In this document: positions 1-5,506 of the stretch, piece after piece
Numbering within the stretch: position 1 is the first letter of the stretch
How the letters are laid out: each line of letters starts with the position of its first letter
Source: Deltaproteobacteria bacterium
Lineage (GTDB): Bacteria > Desulfobacterota > GWC2-55-46
Length of the DNA: 5,595 bases
NCBI GenBank assembly: GCA_021825035.1
Contig: JAKAIQ010000148.1
Span: forward strand, 1-5,595
Direction: 5' to 3'
Translations under genes and position numbers: made by a program
The notes under the pieces: generated by a model
Database searches by the model: none
What the model was told of the DNA's origin: nothing
Seen by the model: only the letters and a program-made list of their open reading frames with translations

Positions 1-870
1 TCAAGGCAGAAAAAGACCGAAGAGGAGCTTATAAACTACAGGAACCACCTCGAGCTCCTCGTGAACGTCCGCACCCGGGAGCTCGAAAAACTCAATTTGC
101 GGCTCAAGGAGGAGGTGGCGGGCCACGAGATATCGCAGGAGAAGATAAAGAGCCTGAACAGGGAATTGACTGGCCACGTGAAGCAGCTCGAGGACGCCAA
201 CAGGGAGCTCGAGGCCTTCAGCTACTCGCTCGCCCACGACCTCTCCACGCCGCTTCGCGTCATAGACGGGTTCTCCAGGCTCCTCGAAAAGCATTACCTC
301 GACAGGCTCGACGGCGAGGGCAGGGACTTCATAAAGACGATCCGCGGGAACGCCCAGAAGATGGGCAGGTTCATCTCCGACATCCTCCACCTCGCGCGCC
401 TCGGAAAGAGCGAGATAAAAAAGTCCCGGATAGACATGAACGAGACCGCCCGCCTCATCACGGACGAGTTCAGGGGCCTCGCGGCCGGACGCGACGTCCG
501 GTTCGTCATCGCCGACCTGCCCCCGGCCTTCGGCGAGCTGACGCTCCTGCGCCAGGCGCTCTTCAACCTCGTCTCGAACTCGGTGAAGTTCACCGCCGGA
601 AGGGAGGTCGCCGTCATCGAGATAAGCGGCCGCGCGGAGGGCGGGGAGACGAACTACCGCGTCAGGGACAACGGGGTCGGCTTCGACATGAAGCACGCCG
701 GCAAAATCTGGGGCCTCTTCAAGAGGCTCCACACGGACGGCGTGTTCGAAGGCACGGGCGCCGGGCTCGCGATAGTCGGGCGCATAATCGAACGCCACGG
801 CGGCAGGGTATGGGCCGAGGGAAGGGAGGGAGAGGGCGCGGAGTTCGGCTTCTCCCTTCCGATAAGATAG
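1..870 (+). CDS. Sensor histidine kinase, C-terminal part (5' end outside window)
   Basis: This is the cytoplasmic C-terminal part of a two-component sensor kinase, which autophosphorylates a histidine and passes the phosphate to a response regulator. The frame is open from base 1, so the GTG at 61 is very unlikely to be the start and 289 residues are visible. Residues 1 to about 75 are charged and heptad-like (coiled-coil linker, as found after PAS domains). HisKA follows, with the phospho-accepting His79 in SLAHDLSTPLR. HATPase_c has an N box (LFNLVSNSVKF, Asn193), a G1 box DNGVGF (223-228) and a G2 box GTGAGL (251-256), then RIIERHGGRVWAEG. The HDL.TPLR.IDGFSRLL and GLFKRLH signatures match the phytochrome-like/PAS kinase group. 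All catalytic motifs are intact. The sensory part is upstream and unseen, so the signal is unknown. It ends in TAG, is convergent with the next gene, and no cognate regulator is beside it in this window. Confidence 0.93.
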   Translation, partial: SRQKKTEEELINYRNHLELLVNVRTRELEKLNLRLKEEVAGHEISQEKIKSLNRELTGHVKQLEDANRELEAFSYSLAHDLSTPLRVIDGFSRLLEKHYLDRLDGEGRDFIKTIRGNAQKMGRFISDILHLARLGKSEIKKSRIDMNETARLITDEFRGLAAGRDVRFVIADLPPAFGELTLLRQALFNLVSNSVKFTAGREVAVIEISGRAEGGETNYRVRDNGVGFDMKHAGKIWGLFKRLHTDGVFEGTGAGLAIVGRIIERHGGRVWAEGREGEGAEFGFSLPIR

Positions 871-1031
871 GCCCTGCCCCGGCCTTCGATCATCTCCGGC
901 GGCCTTTTGAGTTCCCCACGGCAATCCCCGATCCCCTGCCTTTATCCGTAAACGAACCTGCCCGGCGCTCACCGCGGGGCATCAAATCTTTATATGAAAG
1001 CCGCGGCAACAGGCACCCGGGAACTAACCAT
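871..1031. other. Gene-free spacer between convergent genes
   Basis: Frames crossing this stretch are extensions of shadow frames of the kinase and show no recognisable protein features. There is no RNA gene and no clear intrinsic terminator for the upstream kinase: a GGCC...GGCC pairing before a TTTT at 905-908 is only 4 bp. I see nothing functional here. Confidence 0.5.
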
Positions 1032-1072
1032 GAAAAAATAGAACCGCTGCCGCTTGAAAGGCGGCAGTGGTT
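1032..1072 (-). terminator. Intrinsic terminator of the HEPN-like gene
   Basis: Read on the minus strand, a 12-bp arm (1072-1061) and its partner (1053-1042) enclose a 7-nt loop. The single non-Watson-Crick position is A:C on the minus strand, and the same site is a G:U pair on the plus strand. The arm is followed after three bases by six T residues (complement of 1033-1038). Stem plus T-tract in this orientation is the classic Rho-independent layout, about 73 nt after the minus-strand stop codon. Read on the plus strand the hairpin has no T-tract, so it is unlikely to serve the kinase gene. Confidence 0.75.
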
Positions 1073-1145
1073 AATACGTGATCCCGCTTATTTTAAGGAT
1101 ACAGGCGTACAGGACGGCGGAGGATGAGCGGTGTTTTACGCGGCC

Positions 1146-1520
1146 TTACCTCATGGCCCTCTTCAAGAAATATTTGACATCCGTGAGAAGCTCCTTTGTC
1201 TGGTGGAGGCGCAAAAACGACTCTTTTTCGTCATATTCGATTATCGAACGTGTATGTGAGCCGCCATTCCTGAGCCTCTCCATGAGTGGCTTGAGCTTGT
1301 CGTCGAACCTCGCCAGGGAATCGATGAAACCGGAAAAATTCATGTCTCCATGCGCCCCGGCCGTCAAAAACGCGGCTTGAACCGCGTGAAGAGCGCTTCC
1401 GTGCGCCAAATAGACGGACGGGTTGAAGAGAGCCCTGCCATGGAGAATATCGGCGGCGCGAAGGTATTCCTCCGCTATTTTCATCCCTGCCTTGATCCTT
1501 TCAGTTCTCGAAAGTTTCAA
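1146..1520 (-). CDS. Small HEPN-domain-like protein, TTG start, orphan
   Basis: A 124-residue, mostly helical, soluble protein. The N-terminal helix KIAEEYLRAADIL, the following helix with SALHAVQAAFLTAG, and overall length resemble HEPN (COG2250/COG1895-type) proteins. Residues R84 to H89 (RNGGSH) fit the Rx4H motif that is the RNase active site in catalytic HEPN proteins, followed by IIEYDE. HEPN proteins are usually RNA-cleaving toxins or accessory nucleotide-binding helices of toxin-antitoxin and defence modules, commonly beside an MNT nucleotidyltransferase; no such partner is in the window. The start is TTG at 1520 because AAAGGAG lies 8 nt upstream and a promoter sits just before it. 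The frame runs open to an ATG at 1679, but that would put the promoter inside the gene. ATG at 1484 is a second alternative (112 aa). The family call is by eye; the toxin role is inference. Confidence 0.65.
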   Translation of the reverse strand: MKLSRTERIKAGMKIAEEYLRAADILHGRALFNPSVYLAHGSALHAVQAAFLTAGAHGDMNFSGFIDSLARFDDKLKPLMERLRNGGSHTRSIIEYDEKESFLRLHQTKELLTDVKYFLKRAMR

Positions 1521-1528
1521 GCTGAAAA

Positions 1529-1535
1529 CTCCTTT
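1529..1535 (-). promoter_or_regulatory. Shine-Dalgarno site fixing the TTG start
   Basis: On the minus strand this reads AAAGGAG and is followed by an 8-nt spacer to TTG at 1520-1518. It is the strongest ribosome-binding match near this frame. Neither the upstream ATG (1679) nor the internal ATG (1484) has a comparable, well-spaced site. Confidence 0.75.
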
Positions 1536-1545
1536 CCGCGAGTCT

Positions 1546-1574
1546 AAAATATAACGAAAACGCCCGCGTGTCAA
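1546..1574 (-). promoter_or_regulatory. Sigma-70-type promoter of the HEPN-like gene
   Basis: On the minus strand a perfect TTGACA -35 box occupies 1574-1569. Two overlapping -10 choices follow: TATTTT (1551-1546) after a 17-nt spacer, or TATATT (1553-1548) after 15 nt. Either gives a transcript start near 1540, leaving a short leader that contains the Shine-Dalgarno site and leads into the TTG codon. Confidence 0.7.
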
Positions 1575-1587
1575 ACGCTCGTTTTCC

Positions 1588-1608
1588 TTTTCTCCACGCC
1601 GGAGAAAA
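1588..1608. repeat. Short inverted repeat upstream of the HEPN promoter
   Basis: TTTTCTCC (1588-1595) and GGAGAAAA (1601-1608) are perfect 8-bp arms around a 5-nt centre. The right arm overlaps the A-tract (1605-1610) which, on the minus strand, is the T-run after the larger hairpin at 1617-1658. It lies just upstream of the minus-strand -35 box, so it could be an operator or part of a terminator; the sequence does not decide. Confidence 0.4.
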
Positions 1609-1616
1609 AAGAGATG

Positions 1617-1658
1617 GCCGGTTGCGCCATGCGTCGCCTTCGGCGGCGTGCAACCGGC
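1617..1658 (-). terminator. Large imperfect hairpin between divergent promoters, possible minus-strand terminator
   Basis: Outer arms GCCGGTTGC (1617-1625) and GCAACCGGC (1650-1658) are perfect 9-bp complements. Inside them, CGTCGCC (1632-1638) can pair with GGCGGCG (1642-1648) around a TTC loop with one G:U pair. An unpaired bulge on the left side (about 1626-1630) breaks the stem. On the minus strand a six-T run (complement of 1605-1610) follows, starting 6 nt beyond the stem. That is looser than a textbook intrinsic terminator, and no minus-strand gene enters from upstream. It may insulate the HEPN unit from antisense transcription, or be a structured or mobile remnant. Confidence 0.35.
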
Positions 1659-1722
1659 AAAGATGAATGATTTCTTCACGCAAGCAGGGCAAGCCGTATC
1701 CCCCGAATGACGGCAATTTCAT

Positions 1723-1751
1723 TTGTCCGCCGCCTTGCTTTATAGTATGAT
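1723..1751 (+). promoter_or_regulatory. Candidate sigma-70 promoter of lptFG
   Basis: TTGTCC (1723-1728) as -35 (4 of 6 consensus bases) and TATGAT (1746-1751) as -10 (5 of 6) are separated by exactly 17 nt. The expected transcript start is about 1758, leaving only about 15 nt before the ATG at 1773 and about 6 nt before the ATG at 1764. The mRNA would therefore have an unusually short leader. Confidence 0.55.
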
Positions 1752-1772
1752 ATATGTTTGCCGATGCGGATA

Positions 1773-2957
1773 ATGCCAAGGATTCTCGATAAATACGTCT
1801 TCAGGGAAACCGCGGTGCCGTTTCTCCTGAGCATTTCCATTTTGACGGTAACCGCGCTTTTAACCAAGATCGTAAAGCTCATAGAGCTTTTAGTCACGCG
1901 CGGCGCGGGCATTACCTTTGCGGTATGGTTCGTCCTCTCGATTATAGCGTCCTTTTTCGTCTACATCCTGCCGATCTCCTTTCTCATTGGGGTTCTCGTC
2001 GCCTTCACGAGATTGAGCTCGGACAGCGAGATAACGGCAATGAAGGCCTCCGGCCTTTCTCTTTTCGGCATAGCGCGGCCGGTGCTGTTTTTCGCGGTCA
2101 TCGCCTACGCAGTCAGCCTCGCCTTTACCCTTTACGTCTTCCCCTGGGGCAATCTCAAGGCGAAAACGCTCTTTCTCGACACGACGAAGACCCGGCTTGT
2201 GTCGAACATTAAGGAAAAGGTCTTTTATGACGCCTTCAAAGGGGCGGTCCTTTACGTGAACCATATGACCGATGACGGCGAGATGCAAGGCATATACATT
2301 TCAGAGGAAGGGACGGAGAAGCGCCAGGGGATCGGCAACGGCCCGATGGTATTTTTCGCCAGGAAAGGCGTTTTTATGCCGTCGAACGACGACTCCACCC
2401 TGTTCCTCAAACTTTTCGACGGCGCGATCCACAGCAGGCCCCACGATGCGGCGGCAAAGGACAGCGCATATCACATAGCCCGTTTTTCCACGTATATCAT
2501 CGAACTGAAGCTCCCTGACATCGGAGCGGCGAGCATGCTTGCCAAGGGCGAAAAGGAGCTTTACATAAACGAGTTGCTCGACAGGATAAAATCCATGAGA
2601 TCGAAGGGACAGGACACCCTGAAATTCGTGCTTGAGCTCCACAGAAGGTTCGCGCTTCCGGCGTCCGTCTTCGTCTTCGCATTTCTGGGCATCCCGCTGG
2701 GCATACAGAAGGTCAGGGTTCAGAGATTCACGGGCTTCAACATCGCCATAGCCATAGTGCTCATCTATTATATACTTACCATGATCTTCGAGACGCTCGG
2801 GAAAAACGGGATGCTCCCCCCGTCCCTCGCGGTCTGGGGCGCGAACATCATCATGTTCATGGCCGCGGTCTATTTTTTTTACAGGGCCGCCATGGACGCC
2901 CCGCTCAATCCGTTCCAGGGCATGAGGGCCAGGCGCTCAAGGAAGAAAAGCCCGTGA
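1773..2957 (+). CDS. lptF: LPS export permease LptF (YjgP/YjgQ family)
   Basis: An inner-membrane half of the LptB2FG ABC exporter, which extracts lipopolysaccharide from the inner membrane and feeds the Lpt bridge. With the ATG at 1773 it is 394 residues, near normal family length. TM1 is about 15-35. TM2 and TM3 surround FVYILPISFLIGVLVAF and IARPVLFFAVIAYAVSLAF. The periplasmic beta-jellyroll domain is about 126-285 (contains VFYDAFKGAVLYVNHM). TM4-6 are in the last third (FVFAFLGIPLGI, then two more). The cytoplasmic coupling helix SEITAMKASG carries the conserved acidic residue (Glu86) that contacts LptB. The start is uncertain: TTG 1758, ATG 1764 and ATG 1773 share the frame and none has a clear Shine-Dalgarno. 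I chose 1773 because relatives begin close to an ILDKY-like motif. The C-terminus is basic (RARRSRKKSP). It overlaps lptG by 4 nt. The F versus G assignment rests on gene order and similarity. Confidence 0.88.
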   Translation: MPRILDKYVFRETAVPFLLSISILTVTALLTKIVKLIELLVTRGAGITFAVWFVLSIIASFFVYILPISFLIGVLVAFTRLSSDSEITAMKASGLSLFGIARPVLFFAVIAYAVSLAFTLYVFPWGNLKAKTLFLDTTKTRLVSNIKEKVFYDAFKGAVLYVNHMTDDGEMQGIYISEEGTEKRQGIGNGPMVFFARKGVFMPSNDDSTLFLKLFDGAIHSRPHDAAAKDSAYHIARFSTYIIELKLPDIGAASMLAKGEKELYINELLDRIKSMRSKGQDTLKFVLELHRRFALPASVFVFAFLGIPLGIQKVRVQRFTGFNIAIAIVLIYYILTMIFETLGKNGMLPPSLAVWGANIIMFMAAVYFFYRAAMDAPLNPFQGMRARRSRKKSP

Positions 2958-4027
2958 AGACGGTCGAAAGGTACATACTCGCGGAATTCCTGAAGCTTCT
3001 CGCGATAGCCCTCGCGGCGCTGACGACGGTCTTCCTTATGATAGACGTCTTCGAGAACATGGACGTCTTCATGAAGGATATTCCCCTTTACGATAGCGTC
3101 TCTTTTTTCCTCTATAAAATCCCTTCCATAGTCGGCCAGACCTCGCCGGTGGCCGCGCTCGTGGCCACGATCATATCGCTGGGCATCTTTTCGAGGCACA
3201 ATGAGCTCACCGCCATGAAGGCCGGCGGGATATATCTCATGAGGGTCCTTATGCCTCTGCTCATGGCCGGAATGGTCATGAGCGTCCTGGTGATCTTCAT
3301 GAACGAATACGCCGTCCCGGCCTCATTGAGAAAGATGGACGCCTTCAAGGCAAGGTGGCTCGGCGCGCTCTCCGGCTCAATGGGAAGCCAGGGGGCATGG
3401 TTCAGGACCAAAAATGGGATATTCAACATTCGCCAGATCGATCTCAGAAAAGAATCGCTCAACGGCCTCACGCTTTACGTGATCGACAGGTCCTTCGATG
3501 CAACTGGCCTCGTCGAATCGAGACTCGTCTTCTGGAAGGACGGCAGATGGCTCGCCCCGGAGGCCTCCGTGTGGAGTTTTACGCCGGAGGGCGCGGCGGT
3601 CATGAAAGAGGAAAAGGACGTGACGGTCGACGGGCTCGTGGCTCCGGACGATCTCTCGAGCGTCGATACCATGCGCAGGAACATGAGCATGATCAAGCTC
3701 TGGCATTACATACGGCGCCTTGAAGCGGAACATTACGTCGCGGACAGATACAGGATCGAGCTTTACGGGAAGATATTCTTTCCGCTCGTCAACTTCATAA
3801 TGGTGCTCGTCGGAATCCCCTTCGCCCTTTTTAAGACCGGCAGGCACGGGGCCGTCGCGTCCGGCGTCGGACTGAGCATCGTCATCGCCTTTTCCTACTG
3901 GGTCGTGTTCGCCCTTACAAAATCGCTCGGCCAGAACGGCTTTATAACGCCTCTTGTGGCCGCCGCCTTCCCGGACGTGCTCTTTCTCTCCGCCGGCGCT
4001 CTTCTCATGGGGCACGTGAAGCAGTGA
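2954..4027 (+). CDS. lptG: LPS export permease LptG (YjgP/YjgQ family)
   Basis: Second transmembrane subunit of the LptB2FG exporter and partner of the preceding protein. It has 357 residues, typical for LptG. It begins at a GTG whose last bases overlap the lptF stop (GTGA), with AGGA 10 nt upstream, so translation is probably coupled. TM1 is about 10-30. TM2 and TM3 flank the coupling helix NELTAMKAGG (Glu84) and VLMPLLMAGMVMSVLVIF. The periplasmic jellyroll is about 125-260 and includes GAWFRTKNGIFNIRQ, typical of LptG. TM4-6 contain FFPLVNFIMVLVGIPFAL, GVGLSIVIAFSYWVVFAL and a final hydrophobic stretch. No lptA, lptB or lptC is adjacent, a common arrangement in which lptFG stands apart from the ATPase genes. 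No strong terminator is visible just downstream. Confidence 0.9.
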   Translation: MKTVERYILAEFLKLLAIALAALTTVFLMIDVFENMDVFMKDIPLYDSVSFFLYKIPSIVGQTSPVAALVATIISLGIFSRHNELTAMKAGGIYLMRVLMPLLMAGMVMSVLVIFMNEYAVPASLRKMDAFKARWLGALSGSMGSQGAWFRTKNGIFNIRQIDLRKESLNGLTLYVIDRSFDATGLVESRLVFWKDGRWLAPEASVWSFTPEGAAVMKEEKDVTVDGLVAPDDLSSVDTMRRNMSMIKLWHYIRRLEAEHYVADRYRIELYGKIFFPLVNFIMVLVGIPFALFKTGRHGAVASGVGLSIVIAFSYWVVFALTKSLGQNGFITPLVAAAFPDVLFLSAGALLMGHVKQ

Positions 4028-4080
4028 AAGCCCGGCCGTCTTTCCGCCAATATTTTAATCCTGCATTAATCTTTGTTGTT

Positions 4081-4119
4081 TTATCATGCTCATATGCAAA
4101 AAAAGCCATATTATCATGC
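4081..4119 (+). repeat. 9-bp direct repeat in the cytochrome b/regulator leader
   Basis: TTATCATGC occurs exactly at 4081-4089 and 4111-4119, offset by 30 bp (about three helical turns), within an AT-rich leader that contrasts with the GC-rich genes around it. The second copy overlaps a TATTAT hexamer (4109-4114) that could be a -10 box, although no good -35 box lies 16-18 nt before it. Because the operon encodes an OmpR-family regulator, which binds direct repeats, these are plausible operator half-sites. The spacing is larger than the usual 10-11 bp. Confidence 0.4.
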
Positions 4120-4135
4120 ATTCCAAATCACAGCC

Positions 4136-4141
4136 GAGGGG
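4136..4141 (+). promoter_or_regulatory. Shine-Dalgarno site fixing the cytochrome b start
   Basis: GAGGGG lies 7 nt before the ATG at 4149. The in-frame ATG at 4086 has no such site and would add 21 residues of unconserved, basic sequence inside the presumed promoter region, so 4149 is preferred. Confidence 0.65.
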
Positions 4142-4148
4142 TCGGAAA

Positions 4149-4817
4149 ATGAACGAAGAAACTGATTCGCGCGTTTTAACGGATGTGTGGGACCGCCAGA
4201 CAAGGGTCCTTCACTGGATAAATGCGATTCTTGTCATAACCCTCGCCCTGCTCATGGTCGGCAGGGACGGGATGGAGTTCCTGGGGGCCGGTAAAAGCCT
4301 GTTGACGCCGATCAAGAGGCTCCATGCGTACATAGGATATGTATTCGTCTTCACCTTCGCGCTGAGGGTCTGGTGGGGGTTTGCGGGCAATACGTACGCG
4401 AGATGGTCCGATATAATACCTTACAGGAAGGAGCGGTGGCAAGCGATAGCGAGAAACCTGACGTGGTACCTGAGCGGGTTCAAGGGAAGGCCCGCAAGCG
4501 CGACCGGCCATGACCCGCTCGCCTCGGTATTCTACGTCGTCCTTTTTCTGACGCTCCTCAGCCAGGCGGCGACGGGGCTTGTGCTTTCCGGCGCCGAACT
4601 GAAGCTCTACCCGGCATTCTTTTTCATGCAGGGCATGAGCGACGCGGCCAGGCACGCCCTCGGCAGCTCCATAAAAGAGGTTCACGAGTTCGGGTTCTGG
4701 TTGATAGCGGGTTTCCTGGCGGCCCATCTCTGCGGCCTCGTGGTGCACGAGATAAAGGAAAAGACCGGGCTTTTGTCCTCGATGATACACGGGAAGAAAT
4801 ACTTTCCAAAAGGCTGA
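4149..4817 (+). CDS. Di-heme cytochrome b, b561/Ni-Fe-hydrogenase cytochrome b type
   Basis: A 222-residue integral inner-membrane cytochrome b that would move electrons between the quinone pool and a periplasmic partner. Four helices are visible: about 22-38, 60-79, 124-147 and 180-200. Probable heme ligands are His22 (RVLHW), His59 (RLHAYIGY), His179 (VHEFGFW) and His193 (AAHLCG), the pattern for two b-hemes in the cytochrome b/b6-like family that includes HyaC/HupC. The inter-helix stretch GHDPLAS is also typical. Length is normal for the family. No hydrogenase subunit or c-type cytochrome is adjacent here, so the redox partner is unknown and I give no gene symbol. It sits 6 nt ahead of an OmpR-type regulator, implying one transcript and a redox-linked role. 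Start chosen from the Shine-Dalgarno at 4136-4141. Confidence 0.85.
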   Translation: MNEETDSRVLTDVWDRQTRVLHWINAILVITLALLMVGRDGMEFLGAGKSLLTPIKRLHAYIGYVFVFTFALRVWWGFAGNTYARWSDIIPYRKERWQAIARNLTWYLSGFKGRPASATGHDPLASVFYVVLFLTLLSQAATGLVLSGAELKLYPAFFFMQGMSDAARHALGSSIKEVHEFGFWLIAGFLAAHLCGLVVHEIKEKTGLLSSMIHGKKYFPKG

Positions 4818-4823
4818 ATAGCT

Positions 4824-5495
4824 ATGAGGATACTGCTTGTAGAGGATGAAAAAGACCTTGCCTCGATATTGAAGAAAGGGTTCGAGGAGCGGGGGTACGC
4901 GGTGGATGTGGCGCATGACGGGGAGGAGGGGCTTTACATGGCCGAAAACTTCCCCTTGGACGCCGTCGTCCTTGACATCATGCTTCCGGTCATCGACGGC
5001 CTTGAGGTCCTCGGCAGGCTCAGAAAAAAGGGGAATACGGTACCGGTAATACTACTTACCGCAAGGGACGCGATCCTGGACAAGATAAAGGGGCTCGATA
5101 TCGGCGCCGACGATTATCTTACCAAGCCCTTTGTCTTCGACGAGCTCCTGGCCAGGGTGCGCTCGCTTCTCAGGCGCAAGGCCGAGGTCAAGCAGGCGGT
5201 CGTCAAGATCGGGGACCTCGAGATAAATACCGCGAGCCATGAGGTTAAAAGGGCGGGAAAGCCTGTGCCCCTTTCAGCCCGCGAATACGCCCTTCTCGAA
5301 TTCATGGCCTACAGAAAGGACACGGTCCTCTCGCGCACCGACATCGTGGAGCACATCTACAGCGAAGAGGCCGACATGGATTCCAATATCGTTGACGTAT
5401 ACATAAACTATCTGAGGAACAAGATAGACAGGGGCTTCAAGAAGAAGCTCATACACACGGTTCGCGGCGCCGGATACATGCTCAAGGAAGAATAA
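4824..5495 (+). CDS. OmpR/PhoB-family response regulator
   Basis: A cytoplasmic transcription factor activated by phosphorylation. It has 223 residues, standard for the family. The receiver domain (1 to about 118) has the acidic pair Glu7/Asp8, phospho-acceptor Asp51 (VVLDIMLP), switch Thr79 (LLTARD) and Lys101 (LTKPF), all intact. The winged-helix DNA-binding domain (about 127-220) shows LSAREYALLEFM, the recognition region DSNIVDVYINYLRNKID and the closing HTVRGAGYML. The overall sequence style is that of the CusR/CopR/QseB branch, where metals or redox stress are common signals, but the regulon cannot be read from this. It starts 6 nt after the cytochrome b stop with AAAGG 10 nt upstream, and is followed 11 nt later by a probable sensor kinase start. 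It probably regulates its own operon. Confidence 0.93.
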   Translation: MRILLVEDEKDLASILKKGFEERGYAVDVAHDGEEGLYMAENFPLDAVVLDIMLPVIDGLEVLGRLRKKGNTVPVILLTARDAILDKIKGLDIGADDYLTKPFVFDELLARVRSLLRRKAEVKQAVVKIGDLEINTASHEVKRAGKPVPLSAREYALLEFMAYRKDTVLSRTDIVEHIYSEEADMDSNIVDVYINYLRNKIDRGFKKKLIHTVRGAGYMLKEE

Positions 5496-5506
5496 CCGCC
5501 ATTACC

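Noticed and set aside
879..908. Possible terminator of the histidine kinase gene (GGCC...GGCC then TTTT)
   Set aside because: Only 4 bp pair around a long loop, too weak to stand as an intrinsic terminator.
1..972. Long minus-strand open frame of 323 residues opposite the histidine kinase
   Set aside because: The plus strand carries every kinase motif. The antisense frame is low-complexity, rich in Glu, Val, Leu and Pro with no domain features, as expected from the high-GC codon bias of the real gene.
1042..1072. Possible REP element, integron attC site or IS200/IS605 end at the 12-bp hairpin
   Set aside because: It lacks attC core sites and any nearby transposase; a minus-strand T-tract right after the stem makes a terminator the simpler reading.
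1670..1735. Possible c-di-GMP (GEMM) riboswitch, suggested by CACGCAAGCAGGGCAAGCC before lptF
   Set aside because: The second conserved half (GGGACGCAAAGCC-like) and the closing tetraloop-receptor are absent, and the lptF promoter lies inside the stretch.
1501..1779. Minus-strand frame of 92 residues overlapping the lptF promoter and HEPN start
   Set aside because: It runs through the HEPN promoter and both inverted repeats, has no convincing ribosome site, and its sequence resembles no family I know.
4086..4148. Upstream ATG extending the cytochrome b by 21 residues
   Set aside because: No Shine-Dalgarno before it, it overlaps the direct repeats, and the added residues lack family character.
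4176..4916. Minus-strand open frame of 246 residues across the cytochrome b and regulator start
   Set aside because: It is antisense to a clear four-helix cytochrome b with heme histidines and shows no domain character of its own.
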